Positions 50,473 to 59,622 of a DNA stretch of 64,000 bases are shown here, one piece after another; position 1 is the stretch's first letter; each line of letters opens with the position of its first letter. The stretch covers positions 62,001 to 126,000 of the forward strand of contig JAFUAF010000028.1 of assembly GCA_017460805.1 (NCBI GenBank), given 5' to 3'. Origin of the DNA: Bacillota bacterium (GTDB taxonomy: Bacteria; Bacillota; Clostridia; Lachnospirales; CAG-274). The notes under the pieces were generated by a model. The model ran no database searches and was not told the DNA's origin. It saw only the letters and a program-made list of their open reading frames with translations. The position numbers and the translations under genes are program-made.

Positions 50473-50508
50473 AAAAGCACCCCATAACGATCAATATGGG
50501 GTGCTTTT
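50473..50508. terminator. Strong bidirectional terminator
   Basis: AAAAGCACCCCA (50473-50484) pairs with TGGGGTGCTTTT (50497-50508), 12 perfect pairs, T run to 50510. It separates the CapD-like gene from the convergent LuxC gene and can serve both strands. Confidence 0.9.
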
Positions 50509-50546
50509 TTGCGAAAAACGTTTTATTGAAGTCTGTCGATTTGTTT

Positions 50547-51746
50547 TTACTTTTCGTTTATATAGATAAGTCTTGTCATGGCTTCTATCATTTTATACCC
50601 GTCCCATATAAATTCAAGCCCCATTGTTTCGCCGAGCGGAACAACTCTGTCAACGCCCCTTACACCGTTTTTCATTACGATATCCACAATATCTTTTTTG
50701 TCGATGCCGAGAACGGATATAGTCTGACAGCGTTTGCCCAGTATAGGAATTATCTCCGAAAGGTCTTTTGCGGTGTATTCCATAAAATAGCCGCTGTTTT
50801 GTTTAAAGTCCATTAAATCATCGGTCAGTTTGTCCACCTCTGTGCGAAGTATGTAATTATCGTGCGAAACAAGTTTTATGCCTTTTCTGTCCATGCCGAG
50901 AGCGCAGAACATTGTGTATTTGTCAACGGCCTGTATGGGCTTCATGTCATATTCCGACTTAACGCGCTTTTCAAGCGCGGCCCAGAAACGTTCTTTGGCT
51001 TTTTCCACACTGTTTCCCGTCCATATAACTATACGCGGCGAACTGCACGCGTTCTGGTCGGTGTAATAAGTATCGGTGTAAAAGCCCTTTGCCACGCTGT
51101 CCGCATCCTGCTCCATATAATAGTCGGAGTTTATAACGGCTGCGGAGTGCCTGTCTGCAAATGTCATTTCAATTGCCCTTGACGGCAGTTTTGCGGCGCG
51201 TATGGTCTCTATAGTGCGGTCGCCGCCCCAGATTATCCTTATATCGCAGACAGAAGAAAGTTCCTGCGTTGTCCTTTCGCTGTGCGGGTATCTTATTATT
51301 ATAAGATATTTTTTCATATCCGCAAAATCCGACTCAAACAGTTTGTTTACAGCATCACATATAATATTTACCTGCTCGAAAGGCTTGTCCGATACCCTTA
51401 CTACGGTAATATTGCCTGCAAGCAGGGAAGATGTCATGGAAACGGCAAAATTTACGGGCACATTTGACGGCGCTATATGAAGCGCGATGCCCCTGCCGAG
51501 CCGCATATCCCTGTCGGCGTATTTCTGCATTGCCGCATGAAGCGATGCTTTTCTTATCCAGTAAGCGTAGGATGTTACATCCACAAAGCCCCTTGTGCGC
51601 TTGTCTTTTAAAATTTCGGAGGAAAGTGCCGATAAAAAAGCAACGGCTCTTTCCGAAAACATGGGAAGCGCAGGTGTATTGGGGGCGTTTTCAAGTTCCT
51701 GTATGCCGCTTGTCAAAAAAGTCAGTTCATCTGAATTTATCTGCAT
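50547..51746 (-). CDS. LuxC-family acyl reductase, copy 1
   Basis: ATG 51746, 399 residues. RLGRGIALHIAPSNVPVNFAVSMTSSLLAGN is the nucleotide-binding start of the aldehyde-dehydrogenase-like fold; YTDQNACSSPR holds the catalytic Cys. GKRCQTISVLGI and the final GVRGVDRVVPLGETMGLEFIWDGY are the LuxC C-terminal marks. LuxC reduces an activated acyl group (acyl-LuxE or acyl-CoA) with NADPH to an aldehyde. It overlaps the LuxE gene by 20 bases and is the last gene of the minus-strand operon. Confidence 0.9.
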   Translation of the reverse strand: MQINSDELTFLTSGIQELENAPNTPALPMFSERAVAFLSALSSEILKDKRTRGFVDVTSYAYWIRKASLHAAMQKYADRDMRLGRGIALHIAPSNVPVNFAVSMTSSLLAGNITVVRVSDKPFEQVNIICDAVNKLFESDFADMKKYLIIIRYPHSERTTQELSSVCDIRIIWGGDRTIETIRAAKLPSRAIEMTFADRHSAAVINSDYYMEQDADSVAKGFYTDTYYTDQNACSSPRIVIWTGNSVEKAKERFWAALEKRVKSEYDMKPIQAVDKYTMFCALGMDRKGIKLVSHDNYILRTEVDKLTDDLMDFKQNSGYFMEYTAKDLSEIIPILGKRCQTISVLGIDKKDIVDIVMKNGVRGVDRVVPLGETMGLEFIWDGYKMIEAMTRLIYINEK

Positions 51747-52806
51747 AAGTATCGCTGCACCCCCTTATCTCGGCGTTTTTAAGTCTGCCGAATATCTGTA
51801 TATATTTGCCATTTCTTCCGCAGGGACAGTCGTCCTCGCCAAGTATCATGCCTTCGTCCTCGGTCAGAAGAGCGTGCCCGGGGTAGGAGTGGGGCAGTAC
51901 GGAAACGACCTGTATTATACCCCTTTCGCCAATGCCGAGCGGTGAAAAATCCTTTGGATCGCGGATAAAAACATCCGAGTAATTGCTTGCGTGCAAATGC
52001 CCGCATTCACATTCCGCATAAATGCAGCCCGTCTGCTCCACCATGCCGTAGTGATCGAGAAAGTGTACTATACCGCAGGTCTCTGTCATACGCTTTTTAA
52101 ATTCTTCGCGTGATACCTTTTCGCTTTCAAGCTTTTTCCAACCGCCGCCCGTCATAAGAAAGGCCTCGGACATATCAAATTTTTCGTCAAGTTTCAGCAG
52201 TTCGGTATAAAAATGCTGCCATACCAAAAATGTAAAACCGAATATTATAAAACGCTGTCCTTTGTATTTTTCAAGGAAAGTGCGCAGAGCCTCAACATTC
52301 AATGTCATATCGTCGTTAAGTACATAAAGCATATCCCTTGCGACTACGTTAAGGCCGAGTATTGCCGCTCCTCTTGCGGAAAAAGTGCGCCTGTCCTTTA
52401 ATACCGCGGGGGTGTCTATGACCAGCAGCGGCAAACGCTTGCTGCCCCAGTAATTGCTTAATATCTTGACCATGACTTTTTGCTGCATTATGGCGGTCTC
52501 CTTATCGACAAAAATTTTCGATACTGCCTGACCCGTTGTGCCGGAAGAGGTCATAGTCTTGAACACGTCTTTTTTATCTATGCTCAAAAGCTCATAGTCC
52601 TTGAAAAGTCTTACGGGGAAAAACGGGATATCGGAGGCTTTTTTTACCTTTTCGGCATCATATCCGACAGCTTCGAGAAAATTTGCATAATGGGTGCAAT
52701 GCTCTTTATGAAACTTCGTCAGTTCTTTCAGTTCTTTTGTTATTAGCGCGTTTTTCTGCTCTTTATCCAGCGCATAAGGCTCAAGTTTATAAAAATCTTC
52801 TATCAT
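51727..52806 (-). CDS. LuxE-family acyl-protein synthetase, copy 1
   Basis: ATG 52806, 359 residues. KTMTSSGTTGQAVSKIF is the ATP-binding loop; IIFGFTFLVWQHFYTELLKLD, MTGGGWKKLESEKVSREEFKKR and HYGMVEQTGCIYAECECGHLH are LuxE landmarks, and the end DDCPCGRNGKYIQIFGRLKNAE is conserved. LuxE activates a fatty or other carboxylic acid with ATP and hands the acyl to LuxC. Copy 2 at 57267 is closely similar, and in both pairs LuxE precedes and overlaps LuxC by exactly 20 bases. Confidence 0.9.
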   Translation of the reverse strand: MIEDFYKLEPYALDKEQKNALITKELKELTKFHKEHCTHYANFLEAVGYDAEKVKKASDIPFFPVRLFKDYELLSIDKKDVFKTMTSSGTTGQAVSKIFVDKETAIMQQKVMVKILSNYWGSKRLPLLVIDTPAVLKDRRTFSARGAAILGLNVVARDMLYVLNDDMTLNVEALRTFLEKYKGQRFIIFGFTFLVWQHFYTELLKLDEKFDMSEAFLMTGGGWKKLESEKVSREEFKKRMTETCGIVHFLDHYGMVEQTGCIYAECECGHLHASNYSDVFIRDPKDFSPLGIGERGIIQVVSVLPHSYPGHALLTEDEGMILGEDDCPCGRNGKYIQIFGRLKNAEIRGCSDTYADKFR

Positions 52807-52811
52807 AAAAA

Positions 52812-53780
52812 TTACCTCGGTTCGCCTTTTATCCTTTCGCTTATCTGTTCCGCCGTAAGACCTGCCTGCTCCCAGACATAGCGCTGTGACCCCGCCCGTT
52901 CAAATCTGTCGCTGAAACCGATGAATATCTGTCTCGGAGCATTGGCAAAACCCGCTTTGTATTCCGCAACGGCGCTGCCCATACCGCCTGTGATATTGTG
53001 TTCTTCAACGGTCGCTATAAGTTTGTATGCGGAGAAAATTTCTTTGAGTCCATCTTTGTCAACGGGCTTTATTGTGTGCATATTGTAAACGGCACAGTCA
53101 ATGCCGCTCTGCGCAAGCAGTTCCGCCGCTTTAAGGCTTTCCGATACCATAAGCCCCGTGGCTATTATCGCGGCATCTTTTCCGTCACGCAGTTTTATAA
53201 GTTTTCCGGGTTCAAAATCATAATCTTCTTTGTAGACGATAGGGCAGTTGAGACCGCCGCTGAGCCTTATATATACGGGGCCGTCAGTGTCTGCCGCATA
53301 ATTTGCCATTTTTACCGCTTCAAGACTGTCTGCCGCCGAAAGTACTGTCATATTCGGCAAAGCCCTTATAAAAGCGAGGTCTTCGGTCGCCCAATGCGAT
53401 ACGCCCGATCTTGCCGCAACAACACCCGCAGATGAACCTACAAGCTTAACATTGCACTGCAAATAGGAAAGATGCTGACGCACCTGTTCAAGGCTGCGCA
53501 CCGCAATAAAAGAAGCATAAGTGGTCGCAAAAACACAGTATCCCTCCATTGCAAGCCCCGACGCAATGCCTATCATATTCTGCTCGGCGATACCTACATT
53601 CAAAAATTTATCGGGATATGCCGCTGCATATCTTGTCATGCCCGAAAGCAGGGCAAGGTCTGCCGTAAGCAGTTTTAAATTGTCTTTTCTTTCTGCTATG
53701 GCTGCCATGGCATTGCCGAAAACAGCGCCCCTTTGACCAAGCCTTGAAAGTGTCCTTATTTCGGATGATGTATAACTCAA
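52812..53780 (-). CDS. Transketolase C-terminal subunit
   Basis: TTG 53780 is chosen: AAAGGAGGTG lies just upstream, and it overlaps the previous stop as TTGA. The 322-residue protein matches the pyrimidine-binding plus C-terminal domains of transketolase/DXS: GQRGAVFGNAMAAIAERKDNLKLLTADL, KFLNVGIAEQNMIGIASGLAMEG (catalytic Glu), SGVSHWATEDLAFIRALPNM, VEEHNITGGMGSAVAEY. With the N-terminal subunit it forms a ThDP enzyme that moves a two-carbon ketol unit. In this operon the acceptor may be the aldehyde made by LuxC. Confidence 0.88.
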   Translation of the reverse strand: MSYTSSEIRTLSRLGQRGAVFGNAMAAIAERKDNLKLLTADLALLSGMTRYAAAYPDKFLNVGIAEQNMIGIASGLAMEGYCVFATTYASFIAVRSLEQVRQHLSYLQCNVKLVGSSAGVVAARSGVSHWATEDLAFIRALPNMTVLSAADSLEAVKMANYAADTDGPVYIRLSGGLNCPIVYKEDYDFEPGKLIKLRDGKDAAIIATGLMVSESLKAAELLAQSGIDCAVYNMHTIKPVDKDGLKEIFSAYKLIATVEEHNITGGMGSAVAEYKAGFANAPRQIFIGFSDRFERAGSQRYVWEQAGLTAEQISERIKGEPR

Positions 53781-54616
53781 TTTGCCGCACCTCCTTTTAT
53801 TTCGGCGCAAGCCTGTTCGTATTGCTCTTTGGTTATTCTGTGATGATGCCACTCGGGCAGGTTTTCAGCAAATGAAACGCCCTTGCCCTTTACGGTTTCT
53901 GCTATCAATACCTGAGGCTTGCCTTCTATACGGCTTGAAAATGCCTCTAAAAGCGCCTGCGTGCTGTGGCCGTTACAGCAGACGGTGTGCCAGTTGAAAC
54001 TTAAAAATTTATCGTACAGGCTTTCAAGCTGCATAACGTCCTCGGTGCTGCCGTCGTAGGAAAGGCGGTTTCTGTCTATTATCACGGTAAGGTTGTCAAG
54101 CTTGTAATGCGCGGCGGACATTATGCCCTCCCATACAGAACCTTCGTTCAGTTCGCCGTCACCCATAAGCACATATACCCTTGCGGGATTTTTCTTTTCC
54201 CTTAATGCAAGCGCAATGCCTATGCCGACCGAAAGCGCCATGCCCAGACTGCCGCCCGAGTATTCAAGACCTATCTCTTTTCGCATTGGGTATCCCGTCA
54301 GCCTGCCGCCGTCTTTCTGAAACTCCGTTATCTCTTCGCGCGGGATAAATCCTGCAATAGAAAGTGCGGGGATATGTGAAAGCACACAATGATTTTTGCT
54401 TGGGATAAATCTGTCGCGTGTTTCGCAAAGAGGGTCATTAACGTCAAAATTCAACACTTCGCCGTAAAGGACAGCCATTATCTCGACACAGGACAGACTG
54501 CCGCCGAGGTGTGAGCCGTTATTGCCCGATGCAAGCGCCATATCCATGGCATCAAGTCTGATCTGTTTTGACATTTTCGTAAGTCTGTCGGCGTTTTCTT
54601 TTGATGTATCTATCAT
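53777..54616 (-). CDS. Transketolase N-terminal subunit
   Basis: ATG 54616, 279 residues. LGGSLSCVEIMAVLYGEVLNFD, ENADRLTKMSKQIRLDAMDMALASGNNGSHLG, LGMALSVGIGIALALREK and VYVLMGDGELNEGSVWEGIMSAAHYKLDNLTVIIDRN (the ThDP/Mg GDG...N motif) identify the N-terminal half. It overlaps the C-terminal subunit gene by four bases and the SDR gene by one, so the three are translated as a unit. Confidence 0.9.
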   Translation of the reverse strand: MIDTSKENADRLTKMSKQIRLDAMDMALASGNNGSHLGGSLSCVEIMAVLYGEVLNFDVNDPLCETRDRFIPSKNHCVLSHIPALSIAGFIPREEITEFQKDGGRLTGYPMRKEIGLEYSGGSLGMALSVGIGIALALREKKNPARVYVLMGDGELNEGSVWEGIMSAAHYKLDNLTVIIDRNRLSYDGSTEDVMQLESLYDKFLSFNWHTVCCNGHSTQALLEAFSSRIEGKPQVLIAETVKGKGVSFAENLPEWHHHRITKEQYEQACAEIKGGAAN

Positions 54617-55353
54617 TATACACGTCCTCCGTCTATGACTAAAATTTGTCCCGTTATATAATCCGCCTCGTCCGATGCAAGGTAAAGCGCAGCTTTTGCA
54701 ACTTCTTCGGGTCTGCCCATGCGCTTTACGCTCATTCGGTCAAATACCTTTTTGAGTTCCGTTTCGGATTTGTAATGCCCCATCTCGGTATCTATCAGCC
54801 CGGGAGCTATGCCGTTTACCCTTATATTGTACTCGCCCAGCTCTTTTGCGGCTGATTTTGTTATCCATATCAGCGCCGCCTTGCTTGAACCGTAGGCAAG
54901 ATAGCCGGGGCTTGTTTCTATGCCGCCCACCGAGCACATATTTATTATCCTGCCCGATTTTTGCCGCATCATTATGCGCGATACAAGCTGAATTATCTGT
55001 ATCTGCGCAAAAACATTTATCTCGTAGACCTCTCTGACCTTTGAGATAGGGGTCATTGCTATTGTGCCGCCGTGAGGCACGCCCGCATTGTTTATAAGTA
55101 CATCAATGGGCTTTTTCTCGGCCGTTATGCTTTTTATGCCGCTTTTTATCTCGTCCTCTTTTGAAAGATCGAAATAGACGGGCTTTGCCGTAATTTTGTA
55201 TTTTGCCGAAAGCTCCGCAAGACAGTTCTCAAACTCCTTGTTTTCCTGCCTTGCGCATGCCCATATATTATCGCCGTTTTTTGCAAATTCCTTTACGGTT
55301 TCAAGCCCTATGCCGCGATTTGCACCTGTTATTATCACATTTTTACCTGACAT
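54616..55353 (-). CDS. SDR, first gene of the transketolase-LuxE-LuxC operon
   Basis: ATG 55353 is preferred over a slightly longer frame; 245 residues. NVIITGANRGIGLETV (NAD(P) loop), LINNAG, YGSSK (catalytic Tyr/Lys) and VNGIAPGLIDTEMG match FabG-like SDRs, with the closing YITGQILVIDGG. It is a paralogue of the SDR at 45630-46370 (similar in length and many blocks), which suggests the two glycan-type operons make related intermediates. Likely reaction: reduction of a beta-keto or keto-sugar product of the transketolase. Confidence 0.88.
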   Translation of the reverse strand: MSGKNVIITGANRGIGLETVKEFAKNGDNIWACARQENKEFENCLAELSAKYKITAKPVYFDLSKEDEIKSGIKSITAEKKPIDVLINNAGVPHGGTIAMTPISKVREVYEINVFAQIQIIQLVSRIMMRQKSGRIINMCSVGGIETSPGYLAYGSSKAALIWITKSAAKELGEYNIRVNGIAPGLIDTEMGHYKSETELKKVFDRMSVKRMGRPEEVAKAALYLASDEADYITGQILVIDGGRV

Positions 55354-55382
55354 TTTAAAACCCCGCAATATCTTTTTTCTTT

Positions 55383-55412
55383 ATTTTACCGCTTTTTGCG
55401 TGTGCTTGTCAA
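55383..55412 (-). promoter_or_regulatory. Promoter of the SDR-transketolase-LuxEC operon
   Basis: On the minus strand TTGACA (55412-55407) and TAAAAT (55388-55383) are 18 bp apart, 30 bp before the SDR start. Confidence 0.7.
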
Positions 55413-55436
55413 TACCTTGGACAAGATACAAACATC

Positions 55437-55465
55437 TTTACAAACAAAAAGAAATGTGGTATAAT
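55437..55465 (+). promoter_or_regulatory. Promoter of the ACP gene
   Basis: TTTACA (55437-55442) and TATAAT (55460-55465) are 17 bp apart, divergent from the SDR operon promoter. Confidence 0.8.
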
Positions 55466-55498
55466 CAAAACAGAAATAAAAATAAAGGAGCAATCATT

Positions 55499-55735
55499 AT
55501 GACTAATCTTGAAAAATATATAAATGCTTTTGCGGAAGGACTTGATATCAAACCCGAGCAGACGGCGGGACTTGAATATCAGGCTATCCCCGAATGGGAT
55601 TCCGTAGGTCATATGAATCTTATTGCAAGTATTGAGGATACATTTGATATTATGATGGATACCGATGATATTATAGATCTCAGCTCGTTTGAAAAGGGCA
55701 AGGAAATTCTTAAAAAATATGATATCGAGATCTGA
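55499..55735 (+). CDS. Acyl carrier protein of the LuxE-LuxC cluster
   Basis: ATG 55499 follows AAAGGAG; 78 residues. EWDSVGHMNLIASIEDTFDI carries the phosphopantetheine serine in a DSVGH context (DSL in housekeeping AcpP), which is usual in specialised ACPs. The protein is acidic with four predicted helices. It sits alone between divergent promoters with its own terminator, between the two LuxE-LuxC operons, and is probably the carrier for the acyl group activated by the AMP-forming ligase downstream. Confidence 0.9.
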   Translation: MTNLEKYINAFAEGLDIKPEQTAGLEYQAIPEWDSVGHMNLIASIEDTFDIMMDTDDIIDLSSFEKGKEILKKYDIEI

Positions 55736-55751
55736 CAGATACACAGACCCG

Positions 55752-55777
55752 AAACGCCCGATTTTGACGGGCGTTTT
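55752..55777 (+). terminator. Terminator of the ACP gene
   Basis: AAACGCCCG (55752-55760) pairs with CGGGCGTTT (55768-55776), with T at the end. It lies 17 bp after the stop. Confidence 0.8.
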
Positions 55778-55792
55778 GCTTTATGTGGCGGG

Positions 55793-55821
55793 TTGACATT
55801 ATATTTAAAATTGTTTATAAT
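55793..55821 (+). promoter_or_regulatory. Consensus promoter of the AMP-ligase-LuxEC operon
   Basis: TTGACA (55793-55798) and TATAAT (55816-55821) are exactly 17 bp apart, 31 bp before the start. Confidence 0.92.
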
Positions 55822-55851
55822 TATAATATATTATAAGCGGAGGATGATAAT

Positions 55852-57261
55852 ATGATCTGGGATTTAAAAAAATATTCCGACAATACGGCGGTCATAACCG
55901 AAAACGGAGAAAACATCACTTATTCCCGCTTTTTTGAAATGACACAAAAACTTGCAATTCAGGTCGGCAGAAGATGTCTTGTTATGTGCTTTTGCAAAAA
56001 TGAGATGGGCTCTCTGCTTGGTTATATCTCTTTTTTAAATAATAATATCGTGCCCATAATGGTCTCAAACGAGCTTGAACAAAGCGCAGTCTATCGGCTT
56101 CTGGATGTGTACAGACCCGATTTTTTGTGGGTGCCCGATGATAAAATATCGGCATACGGGTTTGAAACCGTATATTCGGATGCGGGATATTCGCTTTTAA
56201 AAACGGGGAACTGCGGCGTTTATGCGCTTTATGACGAGCTGGCGCTTCTGCTCACGACCTCGGGTTCAACGGGCAGCCCAAAGTTTGTAAGACAAAGCTA
56301 TAAAAACATAATTGCAAATACAAACTCCATAGTTGAATATCTGGAACTTGACGAGACCGAACGGGCCATAACGACCCTGCCCATGAATTATACCTACGGT
56401 CTTTCCATAATCAATACGCATCTGTACGCGGGTGCGGCCGTGATACTTACCGAAAAGACGATAATGCAGAGAGAATTCTGGCAGCAGTTCAAAGAAAACA
56501 AGGCTACATCTTTCGGCGGTGTGCCCTATATTTACGAAATGCTTGATAAACTGCGCTTTTTCGGAATGGATCTGCCGTATTTAAGGACGATGACACAGGC
56601 GGGAGGCAAGCTTTCGCCCGAACTGCATAAAAAATTTGCGGAATATGCACAAAAAAACGGCAGGCATTTTGTCGTTATGTACGGACAGACAGAGGCTACG
56701 GCAAGAATGGCTTATCTGCCCCATGAAAAGGCGCTTGAAAAGTACGGGAGCATGGGTATAGCCATACCCGGCGGAAAATTTTATCTTATAGATGTAAACG
56801 GAAACGAGATAACAGAGCCCGAAGTAACGGGAGAACTGGTCTATGAGGGCGAAAATGTTACGCTTGGCTATGCCGTATGCGGAGAGGATCTTTGCAAGGG
56901 CGACGAATGGCACGGTAGAAATGTCACGGGAGATATGGCAAAACGCGACAAGGACGGTTTTTACTACATAACGGGCAGAAAGAAACGCTTTTTAAAGATA
57001 TTCGGCAGCCGTGTCAACCTTGACGAGACCGAACGCATGGTAAAAGCGGCCTTTCCCGAAACGGACTGTGCCTGCGGCGGAGTTGACGATAAAATGTTTG
57101 TTTTTGTTACGGCCGAAAACCATGAGGCGGGGATAAAGAAATTCCTTTCCGAAAAAATGAGCCTTAACCCATCGGCGTTTGAAATAAAACATATTGAAAA
57201 GATACCTCGCAGCGAATCGGGCAAGGTACTCTATAAGGAACTGGATAAATACTACGGGTGA
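55852..57261 (+). CDS. AMP-forming acyl-ACP/CoA ligase
   Basis: ATG 55852 with GCGGAGGATG just before; 469 residues. LLLTTSGSTGSPKFVRQSYKNI is the phosphate-binding motif; VMYGQTEATARM is the A5 motif; VTGDMAKRDKDGFYYITGRKKRFLKIFGSRVN holds the conserved Asp and hinge; RSESGKVLY contains the C-terminal lysine region. It activates a carboxylic acid as acyl-AMP and loads CoA or an ACP. Slightly shorter than typical (about 500-550) but all core motifs are present. The following LuxE start is six bases past the stop. Confidence 0.88.
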   Translation: MIWDLKKYSDNTAVITENGENITYSRFFEMTQKLAIQVGRRCLVMCFCKNEMGSLLGYISFLNNNIVPIMVSNELEQSAVYRLLDVYRPDFLWVPDDKISAYGFETVYSDAGYSLLKTGNCGVYALYDELALLLTTSGSTGSPKFVRQSYKNIIANTNSIVEYLELDETERAITTLPMNYTYGLSIINTHLYAGAAVILTEKTIMQREFWQQFKENKATSFGGVPYIYEMLDKLRFFGMDLPYLRTMTQAGGKLSPELHKKFAEYAQKNGRHFVVMYGQTEATARMAYLPHEKALEKYGSMGIAIPGGKFYLIDVNGNEITEPEVTGELVYEGENVTLGYAVCGEDLCKGDEWHGRNVTGDMAKRDKDGFYYITGRKKRFLKIFGSRVNLDETERMVKAAFPETDCACGGVDDKMFVFVTAENHEAGIKKFLSEKMSLNPSAFEIKHIEKIPRSESGKVLYKELDKYYG

Positions 57262-57266
57262 TTTTG

Positions 57267-58349
57267 ATGAACTACAGCGAATTACTTGAAATACCGCCGT
57301 TTTCCCTCGATAAGCGGGAAAAGGAGCGTATACTTACCGAAAAGCTTAAACAGCTTACTCAAAAGCATATTGAAAGCTGCGCTGCTTACCGCAATATGAT
57401 GCGTGCCGTGGGCTATGACGGCGATAAAATAAAAAACTATTACGACCTGCCTTTTATCCCCGTCAGCCTTTTTAAGGAAATGGAGCTTTGCAGCGTGGAC
57501 AAGTCCGAAGTTTTTAAAACAATGACATCTTCGGGCACTACGGGTCAGGCCGTGTCACGAATTTTCCTTGACAGGACGACAGCGGGCAATCAGCAGAAAA
57601 CGCTTGTAAAAATCGTGACGGATTTTACGGGTGCGGCGCGTATGCCCATGCTTATAATAGACAATCCATCGGTCATCAAAAACCGCGCCATGTTTTCGGC
57701 AAGGGGCGCGGGCATACTGGGCTTTTCTATTTTCGGCGCGGACAAGACCTATGCGCTTGACGACGATATGAATATAGATTTAGAGGCTGTGGAGGCTTTT
57801 CTTGAAAAGCACAAGGGCAAAAAAATACTGCTTTTTGGCTTTACTTTTATGATATGGCAGCATTTTTACAAAAAACTTTTGCAGCTTGACCGAAAAATAG
57901 ACCTTTCAAACGGCATACTTATACACGGAGGCGGTTGGAAAAAACTTGTGTCCGAGGCGGTGTCGCAGGAAGAATTCAAGCAAAGGCTGACGGATGTATG
58001 CGGACTTTGGGATATACATGACTACTACGGCATGGTGGAGCAGACGGGCTGTGTTTATATGCAGTGTGAATGCGGACGATTACACGCAAGCATTTTTTCA
58101 GATGTGATAACCAGACGCGCGAAGGACTTTTCCGTATGCGAAAACGGCGAAGCGGGTATAATCGAGGTCGTTTCCATGCTGCCCGAGTCCTATCCGGGGC
58201 ATTGCCTGCTTACGGAGGATGAGGGTGTTATACTTGGCGAGGACGACTGCCCCTGCGGCCGCAAGGGCAAGTATTTCAAAGTGAACGGCCGCCTTAAAAA
58301 TGCGGAGATAAGGGGGTGCAGCGACACTTATGCAGCTAAATTTCAATGA
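57267..58349 (+). CDS. LuxE-family acyl-protein synthetase, copy 2
   Basis: ATG 57267 is preferred over GTG 57258; 360 residues. The motifs of copy 1 are conserved block for block: KTMTSSGTTGQAVSRIFLD, LLFGFTFMIWQHFYKKLLQLD, HGGGWKKLVSEAVSQEEFKQR, YYGMVEQTGCVYMQCECGRLH, DDCPCGRKGKYFKVNGRLKNAE. It overlaps LuxC copy 2 by 20 bases, exactly as in copy 1. The two pairs are clearly duplicates that have diverged, perhaps to handle different acyl groups. Confidence 0.9.
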   Translation: MNYSELLEIPPFSLDKREKERILTEKLKQLTQKHIESCAAYRNMMRAVGYDGDKIKNYYDLPFIPVSLFKEMELCSVDKSEVFKTMTSSGTTGQAVSRIFLDRTTAGNQQKTLVKIVTDFTGAARMPMLIIDNPSVIKNRAMFSARGAGILGFSIFGADKTYALDDDMNIDLEAVEAFLEKHKGKKILLFGFTFMIWQHFYKKLLQLDRKIDLSNGILIHGGGWKKLVSEAVSQEEFKQRLTDVCGLWDIHDYYGMVEQTGCVYMQCECGRLHASIFSDVITRRAKDFSVCENGEAGIIEVVSMLPESYPGHCLLTEDEGVILGEDDCPCGRKGKYFKVNGRLKNAEIRGCSDTYAAKFQ

Positions 58350-59514
58350 GCTTAAATATCTTGTCGGCACGCCCGAAACAATAGAAAAAATGCAGGGACT
58401 CAGACCGCTGCGCCCGTTTGACGGCAGGGTGCTGTCATTTTTTGACAGTCTGTCCGTAAAATTGAGAAAAAACAGGGACTTTTCGGATGTTGCGACCTTT
58501 GGCTTCTGGTGCAGAAAGGCCGCGCTTTTACAGCAAAAGGAAAGTTATGACGACATTTCCGAGCGTCTTGGCAGGGGTATCGTTTTTCACAGCACACCCT
58601 CAAATGTGCCTGTGAATTTTGCGTTCAGCCTTGCGGCGGGGCTTCTTGCGGGAAATGCGAATATAGTCCGCCTGCCCGCAAAGGACTTTGAACAGGTGGA
58701 AATAATAACGTCTGCGGTAAAAGAACTTCTTTCTTCGGAATATACCGATATCGCGCCTTATATCTGTTTTGTGAAGTATGCTTCAAACAGCGGTATAAAC
58801 GATGCTTTTTCTTCGCTTTGCGATGTCAGGGTGATATGGGGCGGCGATGCCACAATAGCAAGAATGAGAAGGTCGCCGCTTGGCGCAAGGGCAAAGGAGA
58901 TAACTTTTGCGGACAGGTTTTCGGCACTTGTGATAAACGCCGATGCCTATCTTGAACAGGAAAATAAAAACACCGTGATACAGGGATTTTACAACGATAC
59001 ATATTATTCCGACCAGAATGCCTGCACCTCGCCGCGCATCGTCTTTTGGACGGGCAGGGCGAAAGAAGAGGCAAAAAATGATTTCTGGCAGCGTGTACAC
59101 GATATGGCTAAGGAGCGCTATACCCTTGCGCCTGTGCAGTCCGTAGGCAAGCTTGCGGCAATGTACCGCGCGGCGGCGGAAAAAGATATAAGCGTGGAAA
59201 AAAGCGGGGATATGCTTGTTATGCGCCTTGTACCCGCAAAGCTTGACGGCGCTCTTATGGAATACAAGTACAACAGCGGCTTCTTTTTTGAAAAGGATAT
59301 AGATGAGCTTGAAGAGATGATACCCGTATGCACAAACCGCTGTCAGACCCTTACTTATTTCGGCATAGAAAAACAAGCCCTGTCGGAACTTATTGAAAAC
59401 TCGCATCCCTGCGGTATAGACCGTATCGTTCCTATCGGCAGATCTATGGATTTTTCGCTAAAATGGGACGGTTATGACCTTATCAGAGAAATGTCGAGAC
59501 TGATTGAAATATAA
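58330..59514 (+). CDS. LuxC-family acyl reductase, copy 2
   Basis: ATG 58330, 394 residues. RLGRGIVFHSTPSNVPVNFAFSLAAGLLAGN, VIWGGDATIARMRRSPLGARAKEITFADRFSA, YSDQNACTSPR (catalytic Cys) and CTNRCQTLTYFGIEKQAL match copy 1. It ends the plus-strand operon; no terminator hairpin is obvious before the next promoter at 59564. Confidence 0.9.
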   Translation: MQLNFNELKYLVGTPETIEKMQGLRPLRPFDGRVLSFFDSLSVKLRKNRDFSDVATFGFWCRKAALLQQKESYDDISERLGRGIVFHSTPSNVPVNFAFSLAAGLLAGNANIVRLPAKDFEQVEIITSAVKELLSSEYTDIAPYICFVKYASNSGINDAFSSLCDVRVIWGGDATIARMRRSPLGARAKEITFADRFSALVINADAYLEQENKNTVIQGFYNDTYYSDQNACTSPRIVFWTGRAKEEAKNDFWQRVHDMAKERYTLAPVQSVGKLAAMYRAAAEKDISVEKSGDMLVMRLVPAKLDGALMEYKYNSGFFFEKDIDELEEMIPVCTNRCQTLTYFGIEKQALSELIENSHPCGIDRIVPIGRSMDFSLKWDGYDLIREMSRLIEI

Positions 59515-59563
59515 ATAGTGCTTGCTTGCGTTATAGCTTTATAGTTATAACTGTCGGATGATG

Positions 59564-59592
59564 TTGAAATATAAATAATATTATGCTATAAT
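59564..59592 (+). promoter_or_regulatory. Promoter of the NhaC-type antiporter
   Basis: TTGAAA (59564-59569) and TATAAT (59587-59592) are 17 bp apart, about 30 bp before the start. Confidence 0.8.
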
Positions 59593-59622
59593 ACTTATAA
59601 GAGAAAAGGGAGGAAGCATAAT

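Noticed and set aside
50547..59514. Bioluminescence (lux) operon
   Set aside because: LuxC and LuxE homologues are present, but no LuxA, LuxB or LuxD; aldehyde synthesis for another product is more likely.
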